Positions 31,501-40,134 of a stretch of 47,342 bases of DNA are shown piece by piece; the first letter of the stretch is position 1; each line of letters opens with the position of its first letter. The notes beneath the pieces were generated by a model. That model had not been told where the DNA came from, made no database searches, and saw only the letters and a list, made by a program, of their open reading frames with translations. A program made the translations under genes and the position numbers. The DNA is taken from assembly GCA_900540785.1 (NCBI GenBank), contig UQHF01000028.1, positions 1-47,342 on the forward strand, read 5' to 3'. The DNA comes from an uncultured Blautia sp. GTDB lineage: Bacteria > Bacillota > Clostridia > Lachnospirales > Lachnospiraceae.

Positions 31501-31803
31501 TCAGCAGCCGCAGCCGTTGTTTCCGCACAGAAGAAGGAGAATAATCAGGATCCAGCAGGAATCACAGCCTCCGCCGTTATTTCCGCATCCGCAGTTCCAG
31601 TTGTTTCCCCAGCTACCGTTGCCGCACAGACAGGAAAGAATGATGATCCAGAGAATACAGCTGCAGGAGTTGTTTCCGAATCCAGGGAAGTTATTTCCTC
31701 CGCTGTTATTTCCGCATCCACAGCCGCAGTTTGTTTCGCAGCCGCATCCGCAACTGGTTCTTTCTTCGCCACATCCACAGTTTGTAGCAGCTAAATCACT
31801 CAT
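31501..31803 (-). CDS. Cys/Gly/Asn-rich protein with two hydrophobic segments (possible spore-layer protein)
   Basis: A 100-residue protein with 19 cysteines, mostly as CGC units (NCGCG, SCGCGC, NCGCGNN), many Gly and Asn, and two short very hydrophobic segments, SCILWIIILSCLC near 48-60 and SCWILIILLLLC near 81-92. GGAGG lies 8 nt before the ATG. No enzyme motif is present. Such composition is typical of disulfide-linked structural proteins such as spore coat or exosporium components. A sigma-K-like -10 element (CATA-AGA-TA) upstream supports that. Databases sometimes give such proteins meaningless chorion-protein names. Structure and function are inferred. Confidence 0.72.
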   Translation of the reverse strand: MSDLAATNCGCGEERTSCGCGCETNCGCGCGNNSGGNNFPGFGNNSCSCILWIIILSCLCGNGSWGNNWNCGCGNNGGGCDSCWILIILLLLCGNNGCGC

Positions 31804-31833
31804 ATTTAAAGCCTCCAGAATTGGTGTACACTT

Positions 31834-31861
31834 TATCTTATGAAGAAAAGGAAAATGTGTG
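31834..31861 (-). promoter_or_regulatory. Sigma-K-like promoter for the Cys-rich gene
   Basis: On the - strand, CATAAGATA (31842-31834) matches the sigma-K -10 consensus CATAnnnTA. CACA (31861-31858) lies 15 bp upstream as the -35 (mACm), slightly shorter than the usual 16-17. No sigma-A promoter was found for this gene. Confidence 0.45.
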
Positions 31862-31885
31862 ACGAAAAAGGAAAAAGAAATTGCA

Positions 31886-31914
31886 TTGACAGAGATATGA
31901 GAGTTTAGTATAAT
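31886..31914 (+). promoter_or_regulatory. Promoter of the wall-hydrolase gene
   Basis: TTGACA (31886-31891) and TATAAT (31909-31914), both consensus, are separated by 17 bp. A GTG start with AAAGGGAGAAG follows. Confidence 0.85.
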
Positions 31915-31962
31915 GTATGTAACAATTTTGTAATAAATAAGATTGGAAAGGGAGAAGAAAGC

Positions 31963-33495
31963 GTGTACAATTCAGGAAAAAGCTGCAATTCAAAAAAGAC
32001 AGTCTGGAAGATATGGCTGCGCGGAGTGTTTGTGGCGTTGCTTCTTATGTCCGCATCTCTGGCAGTTACTTCTTTGCCTAAAGAAGTAAAAGCGGCATCA
32101 GAAGGCTTTAAAATGATCAACGGAAAGGGCTATTACATAAAAAAAGACGGCTCTAAATTAAAAGGCTGGAAGAACATAAATGGAAAAAAATATCTTTTTG
32201 ATTTTGAGACTGGCGAGCAGGTAATCGGCTGGCAGAAAGACAAATGGGGAAATTACCTCAGATATTTTTCTAGGCAATATGGTCCGAAAGGATATATGGC
32301 TACCGGTTTCTGGAGTGATGGGCGGGGAAATATCCGTTATTTTAATCCCGGAAACGGTATGATGACAAAGGGGTGGGCATACGACAAAGGAAATCACCGC
32401 TTTTTCGACCGCAAAACAGGAATTATGTATAAAGGTGTCCGTAAGGTAGATAAGTATTATTACTATTTTATGGGACACTCAGATCCGGAAAAATCCGGTT
32501 ACCGCTGTAAAAAGGGATTTACGAAACTGGGTGATAAGCAGTATTATTTCAGTCCTTCGGACGGACGTGCCCTGTCAGGATGGTTTACAGTGGGAGGAAA
32601 AACCTACTATGCAGACAACAAGGGAGTCATGTATAAGGGCGTTCGTAAAATAGGCAAGTATTACTACTATTTTATGGGAAGCTCCGGAGAACGGTGTCAG
32701 TCTGGATTTAAGACACTTGGAAGCAAGAGGTATTACTTTAATCCGAAAGACGGACATGCACATATTGGATGGTCCACTATCGAAGGTAAAAAATATTACT
32801 TTGACAAAAAAGGAGTCATGTATGTTAATAAGACCTTCAATATGGGCGGCAAAAAATACAAGGCAGACGAAAACGGTGTTGTAACAGAAGTAAATGGTTC
32901 CGGAGGCGGAGGCAAATACCAGTATACCGTACATGATGAGTACGGTGGGTATGTAAAAGCATACGACCCGAAAAACGGAAGATATTATTATCTCGCGAGA
33001 GAGTTTGCAACCCATCCCGGTGTGGCAAACGGAGAAAAGACAGACAGAGATCTGCTGGCCGCCATCTGTGAAGCTGAGGCAGGAGACCAGGGCTTAATCG
33101 GTATGGAGGCAGTTGCCCTCTGTATCCTGAACAGAACCATAGACCCGACGAGGGAATTCCCTTCCGATTTACGAATGGTTCTTTATGAACAGGGAGATCC
33201 GAAGATTTATAAATATCCACAATACTCTCCTGTAAGGGACGGGGCGCTTTTAAGACGTCTGAATGGAAGCTTCTACAACAGAACACTGGCATATCAGGCA
33301 GCAGACGAAGCGCTTGAAATTTTCAATAATTATGTGAAATATAAAAAACCGAGAACTTTGAAGGGATTTGACAGAAAAGATTTCAATTTCAAGTATTTTA
33401 TGATGGAAGAAAGCTTCTGGCAGCAGCCTTTAGACTTTGACAGGGTGGACAAGTTCCTTTATAAAGACCATATGTTTTTTGTAGATTGGGTATAA
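31963..33495 (+). CDS. Secreted cell-wall hydrolase: glucan/choline-binding-type repeats plus SleB-like domain
   Basis: A 510-residue exported protein starting at GTG 31963. The signal peptide (about 1-45) has a basic start, then FVALLLMSASLAV and a cut near VKAAS. Residues 50-310 are CW_binding/glucan-binding-type repeats rich in Tyr, Gly and Lys (KGWKNINGKKYLF, LSGWFTVGGKTYYADNKG). They include two near-identical units, GVRKxxKYYYYFMG, about 67 residues apart. The C-terminal domain (about 345-510) is Hydrolase_2, SleB/CwlJ-like: LLAAICEAEAGDQGLIGMEAVALCILNRT with the catalytic glutamate. It would cleave muramic-delta-lactam or ordinary peptidoglycan, at the surface or during germination. 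It has its own consensus promoter. Confidence 0.88.
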   Translation: MYNSGKSCNSKKTVWKIWLRGVFVALLLMSASLAVTSLPKEVKAASEGFKMINGKGYYIKKDGSKLKGWKNINGKKYLFDFETGEQVIGWQKDKWGNYLRYFSRQYGPKGYMATGFWSDGRGNIRYFNPGNGMMTKGWAYDKGNHRFFDRKTGIMYKGVRKVDKYYYYFMGHSDPEKSGYRCKKGFTKLGDKQYYFSPSDGRALSGWFTVGGKTYYADNKGVMYKGVRKIGKYYYYFMGSSGERCQSGFKTLGSKRYYFNPKDGHAHIGWSTIEGKKYYFDKKGVMYVNKTFNMGGKKYKADENGVVTEVNGSGGGGKYQYTVHDEYGGYVKAYDPKNGRYYYLAREFATHPGVANGEKTDRDLLAAICEAEAGDQGLIGMEAVALCILNRTIDPTREFPSDLRMVLYEQGDPKIYKYPQYSPVRDGALLRRLNGSFYNRTLAYQAADEALEIFNNYVKYKKPRTLKGFDRKDFNFKYFMMEESFWQQPLDFDRVDKFLYKDHMFFVDWV

Positions 33496-33514
33496 ACACC
33501 GGAAAGGAAAAAAT

Positions 33515-35239
33515 TTGAATCCAAATGTAATAGCAGTTTTGTGCGCAGCAGGCTTTGTCCTGCTGTTTGCACTTTTAATTTTTCATGAAAATAGAAAGCA
33601 GAAACGAAATATTGAGAGGAAGGTACGGCGTATTTATGGAAATGTGCCGGAGCAGGAATACGAAACAGGAGATATAGAGAGGATTTCTCATTATTTCAGA
33701 AGAAGGGAAAAAGAAGGCTTTGTCATTGACGACATTACATGGAATGACCTTGATATGGACAGAGTGTATATGCTGGTCAATCAGACGGTTTCTTCACCGG
33801 GAGAGGACGTTCTCTATGATATGATGCGCCGCCCTGTTTTTTCAGAAGAAGAAATGAAGAGAAGAGACAGGCTTGTCGAGTTTTTTGCCACTCATGAAAA
33901 GGAGCGTGTGGAAATGCAGCTCTGCCTTTTCCGGGTGGGAAAAACAAGACTTGGTTCTCTTTCCGATACCGTTCTGGCTCTGAAGGAAGCACCCACAATT
34001 AAAACGGGAATCCATGTGGCAATGCTGCTGGTTCTTCTCTTTACTTTATTTGTTGTTGTTCCGTTGGCTCCGCTTCCGGGGATGCTTATATTTCTTGTGC
34101 TGTGCACAGGAAACATTTCCGGTTATTATGCGGGAAAATCCCGAAAGATAACGGAAGTTTACATGGATTGTTTTTCCAATCTTCTGGGAATGCTGAAAAC
34201 AGCAGATGAAATGAAGCACATTTCCTGGAAAGAGGTGGAGCCGCAGATGCAGGCAATCCGGGAGGCGCGGAAGGCGTTCGCAAGCCTTCGGAAAAAGGCC
34301 ATTTTTGTAACCGGATCTGGTAAGGGTTTTGATAATTTTCTGGACGCGTTTCTCGATTATGTGAGAATGATCACCCATGTGGATTTTCTGGCGTATAACT
34401 CTGTTTTGAAAGAAACAAAAGATAAGGCGGACGTGATCATGAGCCTTATCGACAACATGGGAGAACTGGATGCTGCCATTTCCATTGCTTCGTTTCGGGA
34501 GCTTCTTCCTTTGAAGTGTAAGCCGGAATTTGCGCCCTATAAAGAACAGGAAATCGAACTTTCGGTGGAAGATATGTATCACCCTCTGATCCGGGAGCCG
34601 GTGGCAAATAGTATTACAGCAAAGGGAGGAACCCTGGTAACAGGCTCCAATGCCTCCGGTAAATCAACTTTTTTAAAGAACATGGCAGTCAATGCCATTC
34701 TGGCGCAGACGCTTTATACCTGTACGGCGAGTTCCTATCAGGCGCCGTTTCTGAAGGTTATGACTTCTATGGCGCTCCGTGATGACATTGGAGGAGGAGA
34801 CAGCTATTTTATTGTGGAGATCAAATCTCTGAAACGGATTCTTGATGAAAGCAAAAAAGAAGAGCCGCTTCTCTGCATTATTGATGAGGTTTTAAGAGGG
34901 ACGAACACCATTGAACGAATTGCTGCTTCCTCAAGGATTCTTTCTGTTCTTGATAAAAAATGGATTCTTCCATTTGCGGCAACCCATGATATAGAGCTTT
35001 CTTATATTCTGAAAGATATTTATACAAATTATCACTTTGAGGAAGAAATTGAGGGGAATCAGGTGATTTTCAATTATCTTCTGAAAGAGGGAATGGCAAC
35101 TACGCGAAATGCCATTCGTCTTCTCGATATGCTGGGCTATGAAAAAGAGGTGGTAAAGGAAGCATCTCAGGCAGCCGCAGATTTTGAGCGTACAGGCGTG
35201 TGGGGAAAAATAAAAACAAAAAGTAAAAAGGGAGAGTAA
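33515..35239 (+). CDS. Membrane-anchored MutS-like ATPase
   Basis: A 574-residue MutS-related protein with a MutS core/ATPase part but no mismatch-recognition domain. It has an N-terminal membrane span (about 5-22) and two more near 168-210. The ATPase shows VTGSNASGKSTFLKNMAVN near 374, the ALRDDIGGGDSYFIVEIKSL switch, CIIDEVLRGTNTIERIA as Walker B/D-loop, and the ATHDIEL histidine. It starts at TTG 33515 with GGAAAGGA upstream. Similar membrane MutS proteins are found in Firmicutes and Bacteroidetes, with unknown function. RNase HI follows after 1 bp, so the two are co-translated. Confidence 0.87.
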   Translation: MNPNVIAVLCAAGFVLLFALLIFHENRKQKRNIERKVRRIYGNVPEQEYETGDIERISHYFRRREKEGFVIDDITWNDLDMDRVYMLVNQTVSSPGEDVLYDMMRRPVFSEEEMKRRDRLVEFFATHEKERVEMQLCLFRVGKTRLGSLSDTVLALKEAPTIKTGIHVAMLLVLLFTLFVVVPLAPLPGMLIFLVLCTGNISGYYAGKSRKITEVYMDCFSNLLGMLKTADEMKHISWKEVEPQMQAIREARKAFASLRKKAIFVTGSGKGFDNFLDAFLDYVRMITHVDFLAYNSVLKETKDKADVIMSLIDNMGELDAAISIASFRELLPLKCKPEFAPYKEQEIELSVEDMYHPLIREPVANSITAKGGTLVTGSNASGKSTFLKNMAVNAILAQTLYTCTASSYQAPFLKVMTSMALRDDIGGGDSYFIVEIKSLKRILDESKKEEPLLCIIDEVLRGTNTIERIAASSRILSVLDKKWILPFAATHDIELSYILKDIYTNYHFEEEIEGNQVIFNYLLKEGMATTRNAIRLLDMLGYEKEVVKEASQAAADFERTGVWGKIKTKSKKGE

Positions 35240-35240
35240 A

Positions 35241-35720
35241 ATGCTTGTAAAAATTTATACAGACGGTGCAGCGAGAGGAAATCCGGACGGACCGGGTGGA
35301 TACGGAACGGTTCTTCATTATACGGATTCAAAAGGACAGCTTCACACAAGGGAATTTTCAAAGGGATATAAAAAAACAACAAACAACAGAATGGAGCTGA
35401 TGGCTGCCATTGTGGGGCTGGAGGCCCTGACGCGCCCATGCGAAGTAGAACTTTATTCCGATTCCAAGTACCTTGTGGATGCCTTTAACCAGCACTGGAT
35501 TGATTCCTGGCTGAAAAAAGGCTGGAAAAGAGGAAAGAATGAGCCGGTAAAAAACGTGGATTTATGGAAACGTCTTCTGGAAGCGAAAGCCCCTCATCAT
35601 GTGACCTTTCACTGGGTAAAGGGTCATGACGGACACCCGGAGAATGAAAGATGCGATACACTTGCCACAACAGCGGCAGACGGAGACAATTTAATTGACG
35701 ATGCTGGATTAATGGTGTGA
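35241..35720 (+). CDS. rnhA: Ribonuclease HI
   Basis: A 159-residue RNase HI that cuts the RNA strand of RNA-DNA hybrids. The four catalytic acids are visible: Asp in IYTDGAARGNPD, Glu in NRMELMAAI, Asp in LYSDSKYLV and Asp in NERCDTLA, together with the HWVKGHDGHPENE loop. It retains the basic handle region (KKGWKRGKNEPVKN). The start follows the MutS-like stop by 1 nt, indicating coupled translation. The T-box leader of tyrS begins after its stop. Confidence 0.96.
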   Translation: MLVKIYTDGAARGNPDGPGGYGTVLHYTDSKGQLHTREFSKGYKKTTNNRMELMAAIVGLEALTRPCEVELYSDSKYLVDAFNQHWIDSWLKKGWKRGKNEPVKNVDLWKRLLEAKAPHHVTFHWVKGHDGHPENERCDTLATTAADGDNLIDDAGLMV

Positions 35721-35753
35721 CGCTTTAAGTTGTTAAAATGCAGGGGAAATTCC

Positions 35754-35782
35754 TTGACAAATAGAATGGGGATTTGTATACT
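35754..35782 (+). promoter_or_regulatory. Promoter of the tyrS T-box leader
   Basis: A consensus TTGACA (35754-35759) and TATACT (35777-35782) at 17-bp spacing. Confidence 0.88.
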
Positions 35783-35789
35783 TGCTAAT

Positions 35790-36036
35790 AGTATAGGAAA
35801 AGGCATGGAAGAGAACCAGTAGCATACAAAGAAGCGGACAGAGAGCAGCCGGCAGGTGAGAGGCGCAGGTGGAAGGTATGTGAATACATCTCGGAGCTTC
35901 GCACCGAAACAGAAGTAGGCTGCGACGGAATGGCACCCGTTACTGTGCTGGAGTGATAAAAACCGGAGTTTCGGAAGGAGTCACTTGCGGAGGCAGAGAA
36001 TGCGAGTTTTCTGCGAATTTAGGTGGTAACGCGGGA
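35790..36036 (+). promoter_or_regulatory. Tyrosine T-box riboswitch
   Basis: The leader carries the T-box sequence AGGTGGTAACGCGG at 36021-36034, which pairs with the uncharged tRNA acceptor end to form the antiterminator. Stem I contains AGAGAGC near 35840. GAA-TAC-A at 35882-35888 is read as the specifier loop, with TAC (Tyr) at 35885-35887, consistent with the downstream tyrosyl-tRNA synthetase. Uncharged tRNA-Tyr would favour the antiterminator and switch on tyrS. The 385-bp interval between rnhA and tyrS is otherwise gene-free. Confidence 0.9.
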
Positions 36037-36078
36037 CCCGGTTCTCGTCCTAAAATGGACAGGAACCGGGATTTTTTT
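36037..36078 (+). terminator. T-box-controlled terminator before tyrS
   Basis: CCCGGTTC...GTCC (36037-36050) pairs with GGAC...GGAACCGGG (36057-36070), with one small internal bulge, followed by seven T residues (36072-36078). Its 5' arm directly follows the T-box sequence. Confidence 0.9.
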
Positions 36079-36105
36079 ATTTATTATCTTCAGGAGGAAA
36101 TAACA

Positions 36106-37335
36106 ATGACAGTTTGGGAAGAATTAAAAGCCCGTGGCCTCATTGCACAGGTTACAGATGAGGAAGAAATCAAAGAAATGGTAAACCAGGGAAAAGCAAC
36201 ATTTTATATTGGCTTTGACCCTACGGCAGACAGCCTTCATGTAGGACATTTTATGGCGCTTTGCCTGATGAAACGTCTGCAGATGGCAGGAAACCGCCCA
36301 ATCGCTCTTTTAGGCGGCGGAACCGGTATGATCGGAGATCCGTCAGGACGTACGGATATGCGCCAGATGATGACAAAAGAGACGATCCAGCACAATATCG
36401 ACTGCTTTAAGAAACAGATGGAGCGCTTTATCGACTTTTCCGAAGGAAAAGCCATGATGGTAAATAATGCAGACTGGCTGATGGACTTAAATTATGTAGA
36501 GCTTCTCCGTGAAGTAGGACCACACTTCTCCGTAAACCGTATGCTTACAGCAGAGTGCTACAAGCAGCGTATGGAGAGAGGGTTAAGCTTCCTTGAGTTT
36601 AACTACATGATCATGCAGAGCTACGACTTCTACATGCTGTACCAGAAATACGGCTGTAATATGCAGTTCGGCGGAGACGACCAGTGGAGCAATATGCTTG
36701 GAGGAACAGAGCTGATCCGCCGTAAGCTTGGAAAAGACGCTTACGCTATGACAATCACACTTCTTTTAAACTCCGAAGGAAAGAAAATGGGGAAAACACA
36801 GTCCGGAGCTGTATGGCTTGACCCGAACAAGACTTCTCCATTCGATTTCTACCAGTACTGGAGAAATGTGGACGATGCGGACGTGATCAAATGTATGCGT
36901 CTTCTTACCTTCCTTCCTCTGGAAGAAATTGAAGAAATGGCAAAATGGGAAGGAAGCCAGTTAAACAAGGCAAAAGAAGTGCTCGCATATGAGCTTACCA
37001 ACCTGGTTCACGGCGAGGAAGAGGCAAAGAAAGCCCAGGAAGGTGCGAGAGCGCTTTTTGCAGGCGGCGCAAATACAGACAATATGCCGACAACAGAGCT
37101 TTCTGACGAGGATTTTGCAGAGGACGGAACCATTGATCTGATTTCCATGCTTGTAAAGGCAGGACTTGTTCCTACACGTTCCGAGGGACGCCGCGCCATT
37201 GAGCAGGGCGGTGTGTCCATTGACGGAGAAAAAATTACAGATATTAAGCATACAGTTTCAAAAGACGCGCTCACAGGAGACGGCGTAGTTCTGAAACGAG
37301 GCAAGAAGAAATTTAATAAAGTTTGTGCAAAATAA
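36106..37335 (+). CDS. tyrS: Tyrosyl-tRNA synthetase
   Basis: A 409-residue class I synthetase that charges tRNA-Tyr. The HIGH-like motif is HVGHF in FDPTADSLHVGHF. GGDDQWSNMLGG binds tyrosine and tRNA, and the KMSKS motif appears as KKMGKTQSG. The S4 RNA-binding domain ends the protein (SEGRRAIEQGGVSIDGE). The ATG at 36106 with AGGAGG upstream is chosen; an open frame extends back into the T-box leader but that part is untranslated. It is controlled by the T-box riboswitch, and alaS lies 21 bp downstream. Confidence 0.97.
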   Translation: MTVWEELKARGLIAQVTDEEEIKEMVNQGKATFYIGFDPTADSLHVGHFMALCLMKRLQMAGNRPIALLGGGTGMIGDPSGRTDMRQMMTKETIQHNIDCFKKQMERFIDFSEGKAMMVNNADWLMDLNYVELLREVGPHFSVNRMLTAECYKQRMERGLSFLEFNYMIMQSYDFYMLYQKYGCNMQFGGDDQWSNMLGGTELIRRKLGKDAYAMTITLLLNSEGKKMGKTQSGAVWLDPNKTSPFDFYQYWRNVDDADVIKCMRLLTFLPLEEIEEMAKWEGSQLNKAKEVLAYELTNLVHGEEEAKKAQEGARALFAGGANTDNMPTTELSDEDFAEDGTIDLISMLVKAGLVPTRSEGRRAIEQGGVSIDGEKITDIKHTVSKDALTGDGVVLKRGKKKFNKVCAK

Positions 37336-37356
37336 GCGCTTTAGGAGGATATAAGA

Positions 37357-39999
37357 ATGAAGAAATACGGAGTAAACGAGCTTCGTAAGATGTTCCTTGA
37401 TTTCATGGAGAGCAAAGGACATCTTGTGATGAAAAGTTTTTCCCTGGTTCCGCAGGGAGATAAGAGCCTTCTTTTGATCAATGCAGGTATGGCTCCTTTA
37501 AAACCATATTTTACAGGCGCGGAAATTCCGCCGAGAACACGAGTTTCCACCTGCCAGAAATGTATCCGTACAGGAGATATTGAAAATGTCGGAAAAACAG
37601 CCCGTCACGGTACCTTCTTTGAAATGCTCGGAAACTTCTCTTTCGGAGATTACTTCAAAAAAGAAGCCATTGCCTGGTCCTGGGAGTTTTTAACAGAAGT
37701 AGTAGGTCTTGACCCGGAACGTCTCTATCCGTCTGTTTATCTGGAAGATGACGAAGCGTTTGACATCTGGAATAAAGAAATCGGGATTCCGGCAGAGCGT
37801 ATTTTCCGTTTTGGAAAAGAGGACAACTTCTGGGAGCATGGCGCAGGTCCATGTGGTCCCTGTTCTGAAATTTATTATGACAGAGGGGAAAAATACGGCT
37901 GCGGCAAGGAAGGCTGTACAGTAGGCTGTGAATGCGACCGTTACATGGAAGTATGGAATAACGTATTTACTCAGTTTGAGAACGACGGAAACGGCAATTA
38001 CGAAACTCTGAAACAGAAAAATATTGATACCGGTATGGGACTGGAACGTCTTGCTGTTGTTGTTCAGGATGTAGATTCTATTTTTGACGTGGATACCATC
38101 TGCTCTCTTCGTAACCTTGTATGTGAGATTGCAGAAAAAGAATATGGAAAAGAATACAATGACGATGTTTCCATTCGTCTCATCACAGACCATATCCGTT
38201 CTGCAACATTTATGATCTCTGACGGAATCATGCCTACAAATGAGGGAAGAGGATACGTACTTCGCCGCCTGATCCGCCGCGCTGCACGCCACGGACGCCT
38301 TCTTGGCATTCAGGGAGATTTCCTTGCAAAATTAAGCGCAGAGGTTATTAACGGCTCCAAAGACGGTTATCCGGAGCTTGAGGAGAAGAAGGACTTTATC
38401 TTTAAGGTTCTCACAAACGAGGAAAATCAGTTTAATAAGACGATCGACCAGGGACTCCGCATTCTTTCCGATATGGAAGAGGAGATGAAGGCAGCAGGAG
38501 AGAAAACTCTTTCCGGAGAAAATGCCTTTAAATTATACGATACTTACGGATTCCCTCTTGATCTTACAAAAGAAATCCTGGAAGAAAAAGGATATGGAAT
38601 CGATGAAAAAGGCTTCCAGGCAGCAATGGAAGAGCAGCGTGTGAAAGCCCGTGAAGCCCGTGAAGTCACAAACTATATGGGTGCGGACGCTACTGTTTAT
38701 GATGAGATTGACGCTTCTGTTACAACAGAGTTTGTGGGATACGAACACCTTTCTTTTGAATCAGAGGTTACCGTTCTCACAACAGAAAAGGAAATTGTAG
38801 CTTCTCTTATGGAAGGACAGAAGGGAACGGTATTTGTACAGAAGACGCCTTTCTATGCGACAATGGGCGGTCAGGAAGGCGACACCGGTGTGATCGAGAC
38901 AGAGAACGGAAGATTTGTGGTAGAAGATACCATTAAGCTTCGCGGCGGCAAATTCGGCCATGTGGGACATATGGAATCCGGTATGCTGTCTTCCGGCGAG
39001 ACGGTTTCTCTGAAAGTCAATACTTCTGCAAGAAGAGACACAGAGAAAAACCACAGTGCGACACATCTTCTTCAGAAAGCGCTGAAAACAGTGCTTGGCA
39101 CACATGTAGAGCAGAAAGGCTCTCTTGTGACACCGGACAGACTCCGCTTTGACTTTGCTCATTTCCAGGCTATGACACCGGAAGAAATTGAAAAGACAGA
39201 AGCTCTTGTAAATGAGCAGATCCAGGCAGGACTTTCTGTCACAACAGACGTAATGGATATTGAGGAAGCAAAGAAATCAGGAGCAATGGCTCTCTTCGGA
39301 GAAAAATACGACCAGAAGGTTCGTGTAGTTTCTATGGGAGACTTCTCAAAAGAGCTTTGCGGCGGTACGCACGTTTCCAATACAAGCTCCATTATGCTCT
39401 TTAAGATCCTTTCCGAGTCCGGCATTGCAGCAGGTGTGCGCCGTATTGAGGCTCTTACCGGAAACGCGGTTCTGGAATATTATAAGAAACAGGAGGCGCT
39501 TTTACAGGAGGCTTCCAAAGCGCTGAAAGCAAATTCCGGTGAGATTCTTGAGAAGATTTCCCATCTTCAGGAAGAAGTAAAAACACTTCAGAGTGAAAAC
39601 GAATCTCTGAAGAGCAAAATGGCACAGGGCTCTCTTGGAAACGTTATGGATAAGGTTGTGGAAGTAGAGGGCGTGAAATTTCTCGCTGCAAAAGTAGAAG
39701 GCGTAGACATGAACGGACTTCGTGACCTCGGGGACAGCCTGAAAGAAAAACTGGGAGAAGGCGTTGTGCTTCTTGCGGCAGTAAATGGCGGAAAAGTAAA
39801 TCTCCTTGCAATGGTGACAGAGGCAGCCCAGAAGGCAGGCGCTCACGCAGGAAATCTTGTGAAAGCTACAGCAGCTATCGTTGGCGGAGGTGGCGGCGGA
39901 CGTCCGAACATGGCACAGGCGGGCGGTAAAAATCCGGAAAAAGCAGATGAGGCAGTAAAAGCAGCAGCAGAGATTTTAAAGGGACAGCTTTCTAAATAA
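37357..39999 (+). CDS. alaS: Alanyl-tRNA synthetase
   Basis: A full-length 880-residue class II alanyl-tRNA synthetase. The aminoacylation core begins VNELRKMFLDFMESKGH, with HGTFFEMLGNFSFGDYFK as a motif 2 region. The editing domain has NHSATHLLQKAL and the zinc motif CGGTHVSNTS. The C-Ala domain ends in a GGGGGGRPNMAQAGG stretch. AGGAGG precedes the ATG. Neither promoter, T-box nor terminator is visible in the 21-bp gap from tyrS, so alaS seems to be transcribed from the tyrosine-controlled leader. Confidence 0.97.
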   Translation: MKKYGVNELRKMFLDFMESKGHLVMKSFSLVPQGDKSLLLINAGMAPLKPYFTGAEIPPRTRVSTCQKCIRTGDIENVGKTARHGTFFEMLGNFSFGDYFKKEAIAWSWEFLTEVVGLDPERLYPSVYLEDDEAFDIWNKEIGIPAERIFRFGKEDNFWEHGAGPCGPCSEIYYDRGEKYGCGKEGCTVGCECDRYMEVWNNVFTQFENDGNGNYETLKQKNIDTGMGLERLAVVVQDVDSIFDVDTICSLRNLVCEIAEKEYGKEYNDDVSIRLITDHIRSATFMISDGIMPTNEGRGYVLRRLIRRAARHGRLLGIQGDFLAKLSAEVINGSKDGYPELEEKKDFIFKVLTNEENQFNKTIDQGLRILSDMEEEMKAAGEKTLSGENAFKLYDTYGFPLDLTKEILEEKGYGIDEKGFQAAMEEQRVKAREAREVTNYMGADATVYDEIDASVTTEFVGYEHLSFESEVTVLTTEKEIVASLMEGQKGTVFVQKTPFYATMGGQEGDTGVIETENGRFVVEDTIKLRGGKFGHVGHMESGMLSSGETVSLKVNTSARRDTEKNHSATHLLQKALKTVLGTHVEQKGSLVTPDRLRFDFAHFQAMTPEEIEKTEALVNEQIQAGLSVTTDVMDIEEAKKSGAMALFGEKYDQKVRVVSMGDFSKELCGGTHVSNTSSIMLFKILSESGIAAGVRRIEALTGNAVLEYYKKQEALLQEASKALKANSGEILEKISHLQEEVKTLQSENESLKSKMAQGSLGNVMDKVVEVEGVKFLAAKVEGVDMNGLRDLGDSLKEKLGEGVVLLAAVNGGKVNLLAMVTEAAQKAGAHAGNLVKATAAIVGGGGGGRPNMAQAGGKNPEKADEAVKAAAEILKGQLSK

Positions 40000-40026
40000 T
40001 TTTTTTGCAAAATTAACCAAAAGATG

Positions 40027-40056
40027 TTGACGAACCTTAAGGCTATGATATATAAT
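40027..40056 (+). promoter_or_regulatory. Promoter of rpsU
   Basis: TTGACG (40027-40032) and a perfect TATAAT (40051-40056) at 18-bp spacing. Confidence 0.8.
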
Positions 40057-40134
40057 ACTAATCGTGCAAGAAAAATACCCAGACAGTTGTATTTAAGCAC
40101 AATCTACAACTGGAGGGAGGTTAGGTGTGAGTCT

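Noticed and set aside
31405..31843. Ala/Val/Ser-rich and Pro/His-rich frames (129 and 108 residues) on the + strand and a 77-residue frame on the - strand
   Set aside because: These are other-frame readings of the CGC-repeat gene; their low-complexity composition is a by-product of its repetitive codons.
31963..33495. A short tandem repeat or CRISPR-like array
   Set aside because: The repeated DNA corresponds to wall-binding protein repeats in frame. No regularly spaced repeat-spacer array was seen anywhere in the window.
35953..36105. N-terminal extension of TyrRS through the leader
   Set aside because: The region is a T-box riboswitch and terminator; AGGAGG directly precedes the family-consistent ATG at 36106.
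40024..40134. N-terminal extension of bS21
   Set aside because: It would translate across the promoter; bS21 starts at the ATG at 40135.
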